A stretch of 64,000 nt of DNA from DATMAM01 sp035559995 (GTDB lineage: Bacteria; Desulfobacterota; Binatia; UBA9968), in the NCBI GenBank assembly GCA_035559995.1, contig DATMAM010000029.1, positions 1 through 64,000 of the forward strand, in the 5' to 3' direction. Each line of letters opens with the position of its first letter. The first letter of the stretch is position 1. Under the pieces are notes generated by a model. The model worked only from the letters and a program-made list of their open reading frames with translations. It was not told the origin of the DNA and did not search any database. The position numbers and the translations under genes were made by a program. Shown here piece after piece: positions 63,489 through 64,000 of this stretch.

Positions 63489-64000
63489 CTAGGCGCTCTT
63501 CGGCTTGCCCGCAACCTTGCCGACCGCGGCCAGGGCGGACCCCGGCACTAATCTCACCGCCAGCAACACCGCCAGAATGCTTCCGTACAGCGCGGGCCGG
63601 CGGATGTCCGCTTTGACGAGCCACAGGAAGTGAAGCACGCCGCCGAGCGCGCTCACGTAGATCAGCCGATGGAGTTGCCGCCAGCGCTTCCCGAGCCGCC
63701 TGATCATCGCCGCGGTTGAGGTCGCGGCCAAAGGTATGAGCAGGACAAAGCTCACGAAGCCGGCGGTGATGAACGGCCGCTTGATCACGTCCTTGGCGAT
63801 CGCGCCCCAGTCGAAAAACTGGTCGAGCCAGACGTATGTCAAAAAGTGCAGGCAGCCGTAGAAAAAGGCGTACAGCCCCAGCATCCGGCGGAGCTTGATG
63901 AGGTCGCGCCAGCCGGTGATTTTCCTTAGCGGGGTGACCGCAAGCGTGATCAGGATAAAGATTAAAGTCCATTTGCCGCTCGCGCGCGTGATCGCCTCGA
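63489..64000 (-). CDS. msrQ: MsrQ (YedZ) heme-binding subunit, 5' end beyond right edge
   Basis: At least 170 residues in an open minus-strand frame continuous to the window edge. The helices ITRASGKWTLIFILITLAVTPLRKITGWRDLI, RRMLGLYAFFYGCLHFLTYVWLDQFFDWGAIAKDVIKRPFITAGF, LIPLAATSTAAMIRRLGKRWRQLHRLIYVSALGGVLHFLWLVKAD match the MsrQ family, which binds heme b through helix histidines and donates electrons to the periplasmic methionine sulfoxide reductase MsrP. The start lies beyond base 64000; the msrP partner was not seen in the window. Confidence 0.85.
   Translation of the reverse strand, partial: EAITRASGKWTLIFILITLAVTPLRKITGWRDLIKLRRMLGLYAFFYGCLHFLTYVWLDQFFDWGAIAKDVIKRPFITAGFVSFVLLIPLAATSTAAMIRRLGKRWRQLHRLIYVSALGGVLHFLWLVKADIRRPALYGSILAVLLAVRLVPGSALAAVGKVAGKPKSA

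Overview
The window is about 60% GC, densely coded, uses many GTG and TTG starts and has no rRNA or tRNA that I can see. It encodes about 54 protein genes. The mix (PilU-type retraction ATPase, TatA/TatC, FabF/FabH, multi-PAS histidine kinases, GH3-type acyl-adenylating enzyme, two EtfBA pairs, GlcG/RidA/cupin accessory genes, several families of palindromic intergenic repeats) fits an uncultivated Gram-negative soil or groundwater lineage of the Desulfobacterota / Binatota / Methylomirabilota / Rokubacteria type. That placement is inference from gene content; no marker gene here fixes the phylum.

Layout. 1-2400: a tail of an unknown gene, a tiny lipoprotein-like gene, a stand-alone receiver domain and pilU. 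2560-15570 (all minus): a tightly coupled 12-gene block with two Rieske oxygenases, an AurF-like diiron protein, a fatty acid desaturase, a GH3-type acyl-adenylate synthetase, two GNAT-like proteins, a hexapeptide-repeat acyltransferase, PAP2 and CPBP-neighbouring membrane proteins and a 942-residue protein that fuses an NqrB/RnfD-like (UnbU-like) membrane domain to a CRTAC/UnbV-like FG-GAP propeller. It reads as an undescribed lipid or acyl-amide pathway and is the best candidate for a new system. 15658-23894 (minus): CPBP protease, etfBA pair 1, a TcuA-like flavoprotein, an Asp/Glu-racemase-fold protein without its cysteines, etfBA pair 2, and a PaaA-like diiron protein with a 63-residue partner. 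24056-27540 (plus): pncB, an AbgT transporter and a DUF983 protein. 27604-31002 (minus): fabF-fabH and a histone-deacetylase-family amidohydrolase.

31275-42746 (plus) is a signalling block: three large histidine kinases and two response regulators, separated by long repeat-rich spacers. It holds a candidate small RNA with its own promoter and terminator, an 11-unit GCT microsatellite inside kinase 2, a palindromic insert shared by the ATPase domains of kinases 1 and 3, matching palindromes just after the stop codons of kinases 2 and 3, and a deleted AAA ATPase remnant.

42908-64000: vapBC with a duplicated vapB fragment; tatA-tatC; pyruvoyl arginine decarboxylase; an acyl-CoA carboxylase operon (carboxyltransferase, biotin carboxylase, biotin carrier); M24 peptidase and glycerophosphodiesterase; RNase G/E; a FadR-type regulator translationally coupled to a three-gene 2-oxoacid:ferredoxin oxidoreductase whose alpha subunit carries YPIRPY in place of the pyruvate-type YPITPS motif, suggesting an oxalate oxidoreductase; a CNNM/CorC protein; and a plus-strand operon of GlcG-like, triple RidA, cupin and a fused two-domain ABC permease. 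The right edge cuts an msrQ gene.
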